In this document: in pieces, positions 21,989-33,803 of the stretch
How the letters are laid out: each line of letters begins with the position of its first letter
Numbering within the stretch: the stretch's first letter is position 1
Origin: Leptidea sinapis
Lineage: Eukaryota; Arthropoda; Insecta; Lepidoptera; Pieridae
NCBI RefSeq assembly: GCF_905404315.1
Contig: NC_066293.1
Coordinates: forward strand, 1,379,001-1,443,000
Direction of reading: 5' to 3'
DNA: 64,000 bases
Notes under the pieces: generated by a model
Seen by the model: only the letters and a program-made list of their open reading frames with translations
Database searches by the model: none
What the model was told of the DNA's origin: nothing
Translations under genes and position numbers: made by a program

Positions 21989-23391
21989 TTATTTAATTAA
22001 ATGATTTTTAATTTTGCGCTTGAAAATCGATGCAGAGTTCCAAAACATGTCCAATTCTGCTATTTTAAATATATTGTTATAGGACATTACGATTCTGTTA
22101 ATAGGGGCGGTCCTACCTAGGTTACTCTTTGTAATTATTGGCATAAAAGTAATTTTATTTTTAATAATATGTGAACGTGCATTTTGTCTTGGAACTGCTA
22201 ACCTTATTCTGTTTAATAAGTTCGGGCTATCAATAGCTCCATTTACAATTTTATGCAAAAACAGAGATCTATTGAGTTTCTACGATTGCATAGTGATATG
22301 GTTTTATAAAGTTTTAAGAGATCGTTGGTATTATTAATTTCTTTTAATATATTGTCCTTGTAGGCTAAGTGTCGTAAGATTTTTTTTTGTACTCTTTCTA
22401 TTCTGTCTTTATGCACTTGATAGTTAGGATTCCATACAACAGCAATATTCAAGTTTTAACTTCTTATCATTTAATTAAATAGCGTTAATTTTGTGGATGA
22501 TCTTTTAAATTCTTTTGTACTTCTTATTATGAAACCTAAAAGTTGTAGAGCATTACTCACCAGATTATCAATATGTGGTATGAAACTCAACTTACAATCT
22601 AGAATGATCCCGAGATCATTTATTTGATTGACGGTTTCTAATATGTTGCCATTTATACTGTAATCAAAATTAATATTTCTTATTTTTCTGCTGAAGGTGA
22701 TACTGTAACATTTCAAATGATTTAATTTTAGATTATTTTCATTGCACCAAACCGAAAGTCTATCTAAATCCTGTTGCATATTCCTTGAGTCTTCAATATT
22801 ATTTATTTCACTATACATCTTGAGGTCATCTGCATAAAGATGGAATTGACAAAACTTAAAACATTTGACTATATCATTAATGAAAATAACGTGGGGCCAA
22901 GATTGGAACCCTGCGGAACACTAGATGTCGCAATAAAAGTATTTGACTGCCATCATCATCATCTAACATCATTCACGGTTTTTTAAAAATGAGCCCATCC
23001 ATTGAATAAGATTCCCACAAATACCGTATGCCCCAAGTTTTGCCAACAAAATGCGGTGATCAACGACATCAAATGCATTTGCTAAATCTGTGTAAACACA
23101 GTCAATTTGATTTGAACTATCTATGGCAACTGATAAATCATCGACAAACAATGCTAAATTAGATATAGTAGACCTCTTTTTAAGAAAGCCAAGCTGGTTC
23201 TGTATCATTATTGATCTTAAGTGCCAAGATAATATCGGACAGATTAATGATTCAAATACTCTTGAAAATACTGATAATATACAAATGGGTCTATACTTAG
23301 TTATATCTTTTCTGTCACCACTCTTAAACACAGGGACTACTCTAGCCTTTTTCCTCAGTTGACGTATGAAATTGCCAATTCGCAAAAGCAT
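21989..23391 (-). pseudogene. Decayed LINE (L5) reverse transcriptase, copy B
   Basis: Same content as copy A (YADD at 22837-22826) with the same frameshifts. It lost the outer 3' UTR because the duplication breakpoint lies inside it, at 21902. Confidence 0.85.
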
Positions 23392-23526
23392 AAATGACCT
23401 TCCTATTAAATGGCAGCAATGTATAGGTAATAACGGTAATTATTTTGATTAAATAAATATGTAAAATTTAAAAAAATATAGAATTTCAATTTTTCTTTCG
23501 ACAATTTCATACTTTAACCCCTAATA
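23390..23526 (+). mobile_element. Mariner 3' end remnant, copy B
   Basis: Identical to 19750-19886: last 20 codons of a mariner transposase, a stop, and the terminal repeat. Confidence 0.75.
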
Positions 23527-24047
23527 TTTATCCAGTAGGAGCCTTCTCTTACACTCGCGATTTGTATGTCACTTTGTTTTAGGTATGCACGTACGCATTG
23601 CACAAAATAAAGGTTAACAATCAATCTCAATTTTTTTCGACGTCTGCACAGCTTTCACAGTCTAAATTATGCTTTTACTAGTAACTTTTACATTTGTTAT
23701 TTATATTATTATTTATCTAATCTATCTAAAAATGATTTATTTATCAAAATTATTATAAATACATATGTGAAGTATTAGACACAAGTAGGAGACATTCTTG
23801 TAGGTTCCGCAAACATATTGGTTAAATTTGAATAGATTTAAGAATTTTATACTTAGAGGCCATTCTAAAATATTGTATTTAAAATCTTCGCAAAAAATCA
23901 GTTTTTACGGTTTGAAATAAAACTGCATCGATAACCTTCTCAAACTGTCAAAGTTAGTACAGGGTGGTCTGTACACAAGACACTGTGGTGTCAAAAAAAA
24001 TTTTTTCAAAAAAACAACCGACTTCAAAAACACTATTCCAAAACAAT

Positions 24048-24347
24048 AGATATAATGTGCACTAAAAAGTATAAATATGATTGCGTATTTTTATACAATC
24101 TAATTAATTAATCTAATTCTAGTTACGATTATTGTTATTTTTGGAATCGGTGTCCTTCCGCCGCGACCCGCTCTCGCCTCCTCACGACTCAAGCACATCT
24201 CACCTATAACTATGTATGTAGTAACAAGCCTATCTTGGATGACACTGACTCCAAAAATTACAATAATCGAAACTAGAAGTAGATTAATTAATTAGATTGT
24301 ATAAAAATACGCAATTATTTTTATACTTCTTATTGCATATTATATCT
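24048..24347. mobile_element. 300-bp hairpin MITE inserted in the left TIR
   Basis: The opposite inverted repeat at 27822-27892 preserves the uninterrupted sequence (caatagat directly followed by cgtcgttgc), proving that 24052-24347 is an insertion. Its arms of about 105 nt are inverted copies, with ends close to AGATATAATGTGC / GCATATTATATCT. A short AT/TA duplication is likely but cannot be fixed. It is non-coding. Confidence 0.85.
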
Positions 24348-24877
24348 CGTCGTTGCAAAGTCAAAATCTCTTATGTGACGTTTTAATTAAAATGCGGTTT
24401 TTTGCATTTTCGTATACAGAATTTCAAGAGCTATCGACTTCAAAAACTCTCTCAATGTTCATATCTAGACAATTGACTCAGCCAGAACTCTTTTTTAAAA
24501 TATCCTATGTGTGAGCTTGCATTCACTTGTAAAGCAAAATCTCTCATGTGCTTGAGATGACACATAAGAGGTTTCACTCACCATTTTTATTCAAATTGTT
24601 GCAAGTTACAGCTCCTATGTGATCTCAACGTATTCTAGATTTCGCGCCATTTTTAGAAAGAGAGCGAAATAACAACTAACCAACGCATCGGAAGTGAGAC
24701 GGAACGAAAACAAATACATCACGCCACTGCTAGTTCAAGGCCACCTTCATTGCAGTTTTTACTGTCGCGTGGAAACATCTTCCGTTATTTCTTTCTTTTG
24801 TTTTAAGTGTTACACAACTGGTGGATAGATAATTTAAACTTTTTTGAGCAAACCTGTGCTTGTTGAATGTTTCTAAA

Positions 24878-27420
24878 ATGAATAGCTTTAAAAGTACTGG
24901 CCGGGGACAACGTATATTGAATTTAGTGTTGAAACCTGAGACTACCGATAAAGAAAACATATAACAATCTAAGGACCCAACTTTTTTGCCGCCCGATGAG
25001 TCACTTATTATGCCTGAAGATCTTGGAATTGAAGCTGAACCTACGAGGTCTGATTAGTACATTGTTGACAACAAAGACAATAATAATTACGTGGTGTTAT
25101 CTACTCAGACGTCGCCCTCTCTTTTACGGTCAACAGCAGATTTAATCAGTACCGACATTGAAGAATAGCTCACTATAATATCTAATCAACCTGTCAACTA
25201 TCGTAATGAGGTAAGCAGAACCTGAACCCTATTTATCTATTGATAAACGTAATAGTCCCCCCCTATTACTGGGCCTCTGTCCTTAGGTATCTTAAAGGGC
25301 TGTATATTAATTTAGAACCGAAATAGTTTTTGTATAGTTAGGTATTCTCATAATCAAGAGGTAAGCCACTATTTAAAACGTTAACCTACGATTTTATCCA
25401 TTAAATAAAGTGTTCTTTACTGGGCAAAGTCTCTGTAGAAAAAAAACACAGCGCCGCGCGCAAAGATAAATAAAGTAAACCAGCAAGCCAAATTACAACT
25501 TACTCAGCCTCCGCTTCCAGACAAAAATACGATATTAGATTATGACAGTGATGATAGCGTAAAAGATCCACTTTGAGCTCCTCAAAAAAAAGAAGGAGAC
25601 CATTAATATGCTTATCCGATAGTGAAGATGAAGAACAACTAACAAGATTTATCGCAAGATCCATCGAAAATATTGATTTACCTACAAGCATTGAAATTGG
25701 GCAATACACAACACCTATCCACCCTAAAAAAAGGAAACTGTGAATCTGAGGCAAAAAAGCAAGGGTCTTAGGAGAAGCCTACCAAGGGTATAAGAGAACT
25801 GATAATAACAAGCTTACGCCTTGTGTGGAAAAACCTAAAAGACTAATGAAACCACGTTGTCGCACACAAACATGAATACAGATTCAAAAGGAAAACATCT
25901 GTTCTTGTGTGCGCTCATTACTGACCAAGAGCGTGAAAAGATTCATTCTTATTTCTGGACACTAGAGTCGTGGGCAGAAAGAAAACTTTTGTTAGAGCTG
26001 CTGCTGTTCGTCGAAAGATAAGACGTCGTCGCAAGGGCAGTGCTTCTACAAAAAAAGGAAGTAGCCATGATATTTTCATGAGCAAAGACGATGAAAAATA
26101 CACAAAGGTGAAAGTATGTCGATTATTATTTTTACATACACTGTGTATTGGAGAAGATAGCTTTCGACGCTGGACAAGAGAATTTATTGTCCAAAATGAT
26201 GTCACTGAAGACTCAGAAAACGCTCATAACTTGGGAAACGAATCAGGCTCTGTATCAAAGTACAAACGTTAACAAGCAGAAGTTAAAAGATGGCTTGGTT
26301 TGCTACCAAAAGTGCCAAGCCATTATTGTCGGGCGAGTACTAAAAAGCTATACATCGAGTCTACATTTAGCTCGGAAAAGCACATGCACGAGGTCTACGC
26401 GGAATGGTGTAAAGATAACAACTACCAAGCAGTAAGCAGACCAACTTTTGTCAAAGTTTTGAAGCAGGAAAATATTGCCAATCACCATCCTCGTAAAGAC
26501 CAATGTGACACTTGCTGCAGCTTTAAGTCGGGTAATAAGAAGGGTCTTGAGAAGAATGAAGCTCGCCAAGCAAAGAAAGATGCCATAGGTTTAGCAAATG
26601 ATAAGACGGTGGTGATAACGGTAGATGTTCAAAGTGTTTTGCTTGCACCTAAGCTGTTAGCGAGTGCTGTATATTATAAACTAAAATTACAGTGCCATAA
26701 TTTTACTGTTTATGACACGAGAACCAAAAAAGTTACGATTTACTTTTGGCATGAGCGGATGGTGGCGTGACCCCTAATGAATTTACTACTTGTTTGATTT
26801 ATTACATTAAACAACTAGCACCTGAAACTGAACGAGTCATTGTGATTTCTGATGGATGTGGACATCAAAATCGTAACCGTATCCTTTCCAGTGCCTTGAG
26901 CGACTTTTCTCAAAGTACAAACATTGTAATCGAGCAGTTGTATTTAGAAAAGGGCCAAACGATGATGGAGGTGGACAGTGTCCATTCAACTATTGAACAG
27001 TACATCAAACCTCCCATTTATGCGCCTAGTGATAGATACGTGTATCGAATGCAGCAAGCTCGACCAAAACACCCGTACGATGTTAAGTCAGTACATTACG
27101 AGTTCTTCCTTAATTATGAAGAACTCAAAACAAACTTCAAGTCTATACGTCCCGGCAAAAAAAAGGGAGATCCTGTCGTGGTAGATATAAGAGGACTTAA
27201 ATATTTGCCAGATGGGTCTGTGCATTATACGTTGCGAAATGATGAAACCTTACCACAGCGAAGGGCAACTAGGGTCGAGATCGCGACTCCAGAAATTTTA
27301 TATTCTCAGTCACCAAAAATCACTGAAAGCAAATTCAAGCATTTACAGAAGCTAAAAGCTGTCATGGATAAGGATTATCATCCTTTTTATGATTCAATTC
27401 CATTTACTCCTGGCACATAA
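24878..27420 (+). pseudogene. Transposase gene of the 71-bp-TIR transposon, decayed
   Basis: ATG 24878 opens a reading frame (MNSFKSTGRGQRILNLVLKP) with stops at 24959 and later. A donor-like site at 25207 (GAG|gtaagc) and an acceptor at 25507 (actcag|CC) suggest an intron. An acidic region follows (LSDSEDEEQL), again with stops. A basic segment at 25970-26272 and a catalytic part at 26300-26770 and 26767-27420 lie in different frames. Conserved blocks are PKVPSHYCRA, a Cys motif KDQCDTCCSFKSG, TVDVQSVLLAPKL (first Asp), VISDGCGHQNRN (second Asp) and MMEVDSVHSTIE (acidic third residue). A one-base deletion near 26757, just after YFWHE, breaks the frame. I recognise the family from many arthropod genomes but cannot assign the superfamily. 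Confidence 0.75.
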
Positions 27421-28298
27421 TATTTAACTTACTACGTTTTTCAAAACTACTTAATTAAAAGATTTGCTATCGTATTTTTTAGTTTTATTTTATTTCCTTA
27501 TAAAAACTCCTATGTGACTACATTTTCAATTTCATTAATTTTGTGAATAGTTAAAATATCTTATTTGCAAGAAGAAAACACAAAAAAAACGCAAACTATC
27601 TCCTATGTAACAAAATCTTGCAGCTAAAATTTCTTATGTGCAGCGGAATCGTTAAAAAAATACTTTTCAGGCTTTTCAAAACCTTTTTTACTATTAATTT
27701 TATCCACAAATATCCATTAGCAGATGCCACACCACATATATTTGCATTTAAAAAACTACCACATTTCCTCCATTTTTTTTCAGTAGCCAGTTTTTATCAT
27801 TTTTCTCGGAAACTTAAAAATGTCACATGAGAGTTTTTATCTTTGCAACGACGATCTATTGTTTTGGAATAGTGTTTTTGAAGTTAGTTGTTTTTTGTTA
27901 ATTTTTTTTTAATTTTATGATTTTTTGTGAATTTGAAGTACACTAACTAACAATTGAGAGAGTAGTATCCGGACGATCGTAAAGAAAGACGTATTGTATT
28001 TTGCTCCGCAAAAAACCATTTGAAAAGTTAGTAAAAAGTGATTGTTAAGTGTCGCACTAGGCAACAGTTTAAAGTATAACACCATAGCTTCACTTAGTAT
28101 AAATTTAAATCAAGTTATTTTAGTAATTTAAAAGTTATCAGCATAATAACAAGTGACAATAACCGTGCAATTTAAGCCTACCCTCAACATTGATTCGGTA
28201 GCTAGTGTGAATCATCGCCGCGTACCTGTGATAACCGTGCTGCGTTTACTACGCCGTGCTGCGTTTACCGCAACTGGCACGGTACTTGCCTGCCTACA

Positions 28299-28326
28299 TT
28301 ATAATATTATAATTATAATATTATAA
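28299..28326. repeat. 28-nt perfect palindrome in the RTE 5' UTR
   Basis: The 14-mer ttataatattataa is itself palindromic and is repeated twice in tandem. Its role is unknown; a slippage product or a promoter element is possible. Confidence 0.7.
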
Positions 28327-28386
28327 ATCAAGTAAGCCACACTGTTTATATATTTGACTTGACTTGGAATTTAAACTAAGAACGAA

Positions 28387-29118
28387 ATGAATGATAACTT
28401 ACTAATATTCTTTGAAAAAATGAAAACTGAGTTACGGGAACACACGGACCAAATTATGAAAAAAATTGATGACAAACTCGATCCACTTGTAAAGGAAATT
28501 TCAACTCTTAAATCAGAAAACCAGAAATAACGGGAAAGAATAGATATTTTAGAAAAAACATCAAGGAAAAATAATATAATAGCATTCGGGATAAAAGAGG
28601 AGGAGACCTCGCAAAATAACCCTATAGAATCAATATGTGAACTAGTAAGAAACAAAACTAGAGTTGCTATCAACCCGAGCGATATCAATAATATGTATCG
28701 TATAGGGAAACGTAGTGCCGATGAAACCAAATCTAGGCCAGTTGTTATATCCTTTCTGAACCAATGGAAGAAAGAGCACATTATGAAGAATAAAAAAAAG
28801 ATGGAAACTATATATCTAACAGATGACTACCCAAAGAACGTCTTAGAAAAAAGGAAAATACTACAGGAGCAACTAATGGAAGAAAGAAAGAAGGGTAACT
28901 ATGCAATTATTAAATATGACAGCCTCATAATCCGTGACAATACACATAAAAATGAAAAACGAAAACGAGAGAAATCGATTTCACCAAGGGAACAACAACT
29001 TCACAAACATCACGGTAATGCAAACAGATCCAAAGCAAATAGGACAAATGCCTTTGACTTGCTAAGAGCAAGAAGTAACTCTCTCACTGCTCTCCCTTCA
29101 ACTTCTAAAAATGAATAG
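28387..29118 (+). pseudogene. RTE-type LINE ORF1, one premature stop
   Basis: From ATG 28387 the frame runs 243 codons to TAG 29116-29118, interrupted by TAA at 28528-28530 (codon 48). The N-terminal 55 residues are a likely coiled coil (MKTELREHTDQIMKKIDDKL). The middle resembles the RNA-recognition fold of L1-like ORF1 proteins (SRKNNIIAFGIKEEETSQ, then INNMYRIGKRSADETKSRPV). The C-terminus is basic. Such proteins coat the element RNA. The stop makes this copy defective unless translation restarts downstream. Confidence 0.75.
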
Positions 29119-32066
29119 GAGTACGACAGCCGGATAAAAAACAATACATTAAAAAAGGCACAAACAAAGTTCCCCACCACGGCTAGTCACCGTGGGGACA
29201 ACGACAACTACCCTCCAGAACTAAAAAACACTATTATAAAAAGTAAATTCAAATTCAATATTGCTACATTCAACGCGAGAACCCTAAAATCCGAAGAGCG
29301 ACTTATAGAACTTGAACAAGCACTGGGACAAATAAATTGGAATATAATCGGAATTTGTGAAACTAGAAGAGACCAAGAATACATACAAGAAATAGAAAAT
29401 AGATATATTTATTTTAATAAGGGTCTCATTAAAGGAAAGAATGGAGTTGGCTTTTTAGTGAAAATTGAAATGAAAGAAAGAATTAAGCAATTTATAGGTA
29501 TTTCTGATAGAATAGCAATATTGGTCGTAGAATTGCCAGGCTACAAAAAAGAATGGACAATATTTCAAATATATGCGCCACACGAACTAGCAACAGAAGA
29601 AGATAAAAATTTGTTTTATAAAACACTCACCTCTACATTGAAGAAAATCAAATACGACAATCTTATAATAATGGGGGATTTCAATAGTCAAATTGGAGAA
29701 TATACCGAACGAGAAAAAGGAATCATGGGCCCGTATAGCTATGGCAAGAGGAATGATAATGGTAACAGATTAATCAATTTTGCTTTCGAATTCAATCTTA
29801 CTATTACAAATACACTTTTTAAGAAAAACAAAAACAGAAAATGGAAATGGGTCTCCCCTGATGCAACTACTTATAACGAAATTGATTTTATTCTTACAAA
29901 CAGACCGCGAACATTCGAGAATATGGATGTCGTCAATAGTTTTAATTTTAGCTCTGATCATAGAATTCTAAGAGGAACTATGAAATCTAAAGAAACAAGA
30001 TCCAGGTATATTAAAAAACCAAACAGAGGAAGAATATCGCTACTGATTTCAGAGAACGTATTGGACGATTTTGAAAAGAAACTTAAACAAGAAATATACA
30101 ACAATAAAGATGAAACTATACAAAACAAATATGATATTCTAGAGAAGAATTTAATTGAATTCAAGGATAAGTTAATAACACGTAAAGAAAAAAGGAATAA
30201 CATTGGAAACGAAGCGTTGACACTATTGGATAAGAGAAAAGATTTGTTGGCTGATCGGAAAACTCATAAAAAAGAAATTCAAGACATAAGTAAAAAAATA
30301 AACGAAAGCATTAGAAAATATAAAAGGAAAGTGGCTACTGACACTATTATAGACCATATAGAAAAAACGGGTGGAGTGAAAAGGGCACAAAAATCTCTGG
30401 ATCGTAACAAAAAGTGGATTCCTAGATTGTTGAATACAAAAACAGAAACGTGTCAAACATCGAGAGAACATATATTAGAAATCGCAACTAACTTCTACAG
30501 CTCCTTGTACGAAGATCACGAAATAGAAACAACAGATTTTTATTACAGAACAGCACAGTTTGAAGAACAAGTACCACCTATACTACAGAGTGAAGTCGAA
30601 AAAGCTATAAGATCTCAAAAAGACGACAAATCACCTGGAGAGGATAACATATGTAATGAAGTGATAAAAGGAACTCTTTGTAAAACAATAACACTAATAA
30701 CAAATCTATATAATGAAATAATGAAGACAGAACAAATACCAAAACAGTGGACAGAAAATATAATTACATTACTTCATAAAAAAGGAGATACACAATTAAT
30801 TGCTTAATGCCAATAAGCTTAATGCCCAACTTGTACAAAATATTTTCTAAAATTATTTTGAATAGAATAACCACAACATTAGATGAGTCGCAGCCAAGAG
30901 AACAAGCTGGTTTTAGAAACAAATTTTCAACGATAGACCATATACATGTAATTAAACAACTTGTACAGAAATGTAATGAATATAACCAACCATATTATTT
31001 AGGATTCGTTGATTACAGTAAAGCATTCGACTCTATAAAACACAACTCTCTCTGGAATGCACTAAAAATACAAGGAATTAACGGCAAAATAAATTTAATA
31101 CAAGGAATTTATAAAAACAATAGAGCAAAAATTAAATTGGAAAGATTAGGACGAGAATTTATGATCAACAAAGGTGTGAGACAAGGAGATCCGCTATCAC
31201 CCAAACTATTTTCGGCTGTTTTGGAACAAATCTTTCGAAAATTAGAATGGGAGGATCAGGGAATAAACATAGATGGTCAACGCCTACATCATTTGAGATT
31301 TGCGGACGACTTAATTATTATTGCCCAAGATCCTAGAACGCTCCAAAAAATGCTACAGGATTTGACCCAAGAAAGCAAAATAGTGGGTTTGGATATTAAC
31401 ACTGAAAAAACCAAGATAATGACTAACAGATCACATGAACTTATAACAGTGGACCAAAATACTATCGAATATGTTGAAGAATATACGTATTTGGGCCAAA
31501 TCATATCCCCCACAAACCTCATGGACAAGGAAATAGAGCAAAGAGTGGCAAGTTCTTGGAGAAGATACTGGTCTTTAAAAAATATAATGAAAACTAATGA
31601 GATCTCGCAAAAACTTAAGAGCAAAGTTTTCAATATGTGCATTACACCTTGCATGACATATGGGTGCCAAACATGGTCCTTAACAAAGAAAAATATACAA
31701 AAATTGAAAGTGTGTCAACAAAGCATTGAAAGAAGCATGTTAAAGATCAAAAGGAAAGACAAGGTACAACTAACACAAATCAAGAAGAAAACGAAATTAG
31801 AAAGGATAGACAACACTATAAAAAGATTAAAATGGCGATGGGCAGGACACACCTTGAGAAGCAATATTGATAAATGGACAAAAAATATTATAGACTGGTA
31901 TCCAAGACAAGGGAAAAGAAATCAAGGAAGACAACCCATTAGATGGGAAGATGATTTTAAAAAAGTGGCTGGACCAACGTGGAGACGATCTGCTCTGGAC
32001 AGATCACAATGGAAATTTCTGGAGGAGGCCTATGTCGGAAGACAAGCGAACGATGTAGAAGATTAA
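29119..32066 (+). pseudogene. RTE-type LINE ORF2 endonuclease-RT, one frameshift
   Basis: The frame is open immediately after the ORF1 stop and in the same phase. The first in-frame ATG is at 29470, inside the endonuclease domain. Endonuclease motifs are FNIATFNARTLKS (about 29257), GICETRRD, IIMGDFNSQIGEY and SSDHRIL. A frameshift at about 30795-30810, just before PISLMPNLYKIF, splits the reverse transcriptase. RT blocks continue with LGFVDYSKAFDSI, GVRQGDPLSPKLF and the catalytic FADD at 31299-31310. The C-terminus has the RTE signature RWRWAGHTLR and QPIRWEDDF. The full length would be near 980 residues. Confidence 0.88.
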
Positions 32067-32278
32067 GAATATCACTTATATTAGATTATTACTTAGATAA
32101 GAATATTACTTAGATTATTATTACTTAGCTTAGAATATTACTTAGCTTAGAATATTACTTAGATTAGAATATTACTTAGTTAACAATATTATTTAGATTA
32201 GATTAGACTATATATATTGTATGAATCTTACATTGTTTGCAATAAAGGCTTATTCATTCATTCATTCAACTAACAATT

Positions 32279-32998
32279 TGTCTAAATATGTGTAGATATA
32301 CTAAATTTTTCAATGCAGCAATGAACGTAAGTGCTTTACAAATTGTTTGCAGATAGTCAGAATTTCTGCCACAGATCCCGTTAAGGAGTCCCATTGATCA
32401 TCATATTCGACTACGACAATTACTTGATCATAACTATGTTATGGTAGATGACTTAAATACCCGGATAGCATATAAAAGTTTCGGCCGAGTATCTTTAATT
32501 TGCTCCTAAGAATTGAAGAGTTCCGTTACCTTGTCATGGATTCCGTAATCAGAACCACACCTAACTCGCACCAAACTATCTTTGAAGTATATCCATTCTA
32601 ATAAAAAAAGAATCGTCGAAATCGGTTGACGCGATATTGAGTTATTCGTAAATTTATCATCCACTTTGCTATACGTATGTATAGCAAATTTAAGAGTTTT
32701 ATGGTTTTCTCATGGATGCCACTGTCAGATCTGGACCAAATTACAATGGGACCACACGGGAAGCACCAGCTTTCAAATAAAAAGAGAATTATCAAAATCG
32801 GTTCACCCAGTCGAAAGTTTTGAGATAACAAACATAAAAAAAGAACTTACCGACGAATTGAGAACCTCCTCCTTTTTTGAAGTCGGTTGAAAATAAGTAA
32901 ATGAAAACAAAATTCTTTCCTCATGTGAATCCTATAAAGTTCAAACATCCCTAAGAGAACTTGGAGCATTTGCAGCGAAATATAAGAATCATTTTTCC
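32279..32998. other. Dispersed-repeat sequence without a gene
   Basis: Bases 32390-32890 look like a moth dispersed repeat containing 'aaatcggttcacccagtcg' and ending 'gagaacctcctcc' then 'tttttgaagtcggttg'. The last motif matches the outer end of the 71-bp-TIR transposon in reverse. No coding. Confidence 0.4.
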
Positions 32999-33744
32999 TC
33001 AGCAGTGTATTTTACTATGTTTTTGTAAATATTTTTTTAATGTGAAACTTTGTCCACAAACATTACACAAATATGGGGTCTCTCCTGTATGTGTTTTACT
33101 ATGAGCATTCAAATTTGACCTTGTAGTGAAACTATTACCACAAACAGCACACGAATAAGTCTTCTCTTTTGTACGCATTTGACTTTGATAAAAGCTGTTA
33201 CCGCTAGCATTACAAGAATAAGGTTTCTCGCCTGAATGGGTTTTACAATGGACCTCTAATTTATGCTTAAACGAAAAGCTTTCACCGCAAATACTACAAG
33301 AATAAAGCCCTTCTTCTGTATGTATTTTACAATGGTTTATTAAATACGACCTTTGATTGAAACCTTTACCACAAACAGAACAACAATAAGGCTTTTCTTC
33401 TGAATGTGTATTAATGTGAGTCTTCAGATTTGAATTTTGTGTGAAGCTTTTACCACAAATATTGCATGAATAAGGCTTCTCGCCTGTGTGGGTTTTAATA
33501 TGAGCCTTCAAATTACTCTTTTGATTGAATATTTTACCACAAACAGTACGAGAATGAGCTCTATATTTTTCGTGAAATTTATAGTGCCACTCTAAAACAT
33601 CAGATCGACTAAATGTTTTACCACAATAAGAACATTGATGTTTATTTTCAGCTTCTGTTTCTTCATTATGTTTCGCCTCATTACTAGAGTCATTGCACTC
33701 GTTTTTATGGTTGAATATAATTTGTTGGGAAGATTGTACTATAT
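32999..33744 (-). CDS. C2H2 zinc-finger terminal exon (locus B or a related gene)
   Basis: A 3' splice site (ttttcag) precedes 33744 and the exon starts with two bases completing a codon (phase 1), as in loci A and C. After an acidic linker come eight finger units: CSYCGKTFSRSDVLEWHYKFH first, then seven joined by TGEKPY-like linkers, ending CNVCGQSFTLKKYLQKHSKIHC and a stop. Unit 2 lost its first Cys (HSRTVCGK) and unit 6 is degenerate (CNASGNSF followed by a short deletion). Such fingers bind DNA in tandem; the product would be a nuclear regulator. The matching ZAD exons are probably those at 46748-45772, 12 kb upstream across several transposons, but no transcript proves the link. Confidence 0.7.
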
Positions 33745-33803
33745 CTGAAAAATGAAAATAGTATTACACAACTTATAAAATCTGTTTTTTATGCTATATT
33801 ACT

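Larger units (their letters stand above)
21902..25540 (+). repeat. Direct tandem duplication, copy B (3639 bp)
   Basis: Second copy of the unit at 18263-21900. A single non-templated-looking base (A21901) lies at the junction. Left of copy A and right of copy B the sequences differ, so the breakpoints are at 18263 and 25540. The join shows no obvious long homology. Confidence 0.95.
24013..27892 (+). mobile_element. DDE-type DNA transposon with 71-bp TIRs, unassigned superfamily
   Basis: The left end (24013-24051 plus 24348-24379) and right end (27892-27822) are inverted repeats of 71 bp differing at about six positions, once the hairpin element inside the left one is ignored. Subterminal repeats of the form TCYYATGTG lie near both ends: 24369, 24503, 24542, 24561 (reverse), 24613, and 27508, 27600, 27632, 27822 (reverse). 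Such arrays commonly bind the transposase. The single gene between them is decayed. A-rich tracts continue outside the repeats, so I could not define the target duplication. Confidence 0.8.
27956..32267 (+). mobile_element. Full-length RTE-type LINE, 4.3 kb, with 11-bp TSD
   Basis: The element is flanked by the duplication aactaacaatt (27945-27955 and 32268-32278). It has a 430-bp 5' UTR, ORF1, ORF2, a 3' UTR with several copies of 'gaatattacttag' (32088-32200), and ends in short ATTC repeats (32251-32267) in place of poly(A), typical of RTE elements. It landed about 60 bp beyond the right end of the transposon at 24013-27892. One stop in ORF1 and one frameshift in ORF2 make it inactive, but it is otherwise well preserved. 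Confidence 0.9.

Noticed and set aside
18263..25540. Pair of long direct repeats read as LTRs of a retrovirus-like element
   Set aside because: The repeats are adjacent, contain LINE and DNA-transposon relics, lack TG...CA ends, and no gag-pol lies between them.
26348..26569. Minus-strand frame in the transposon
   Set aside because: Antisense to the conserved catalytic blocks of the transposase.
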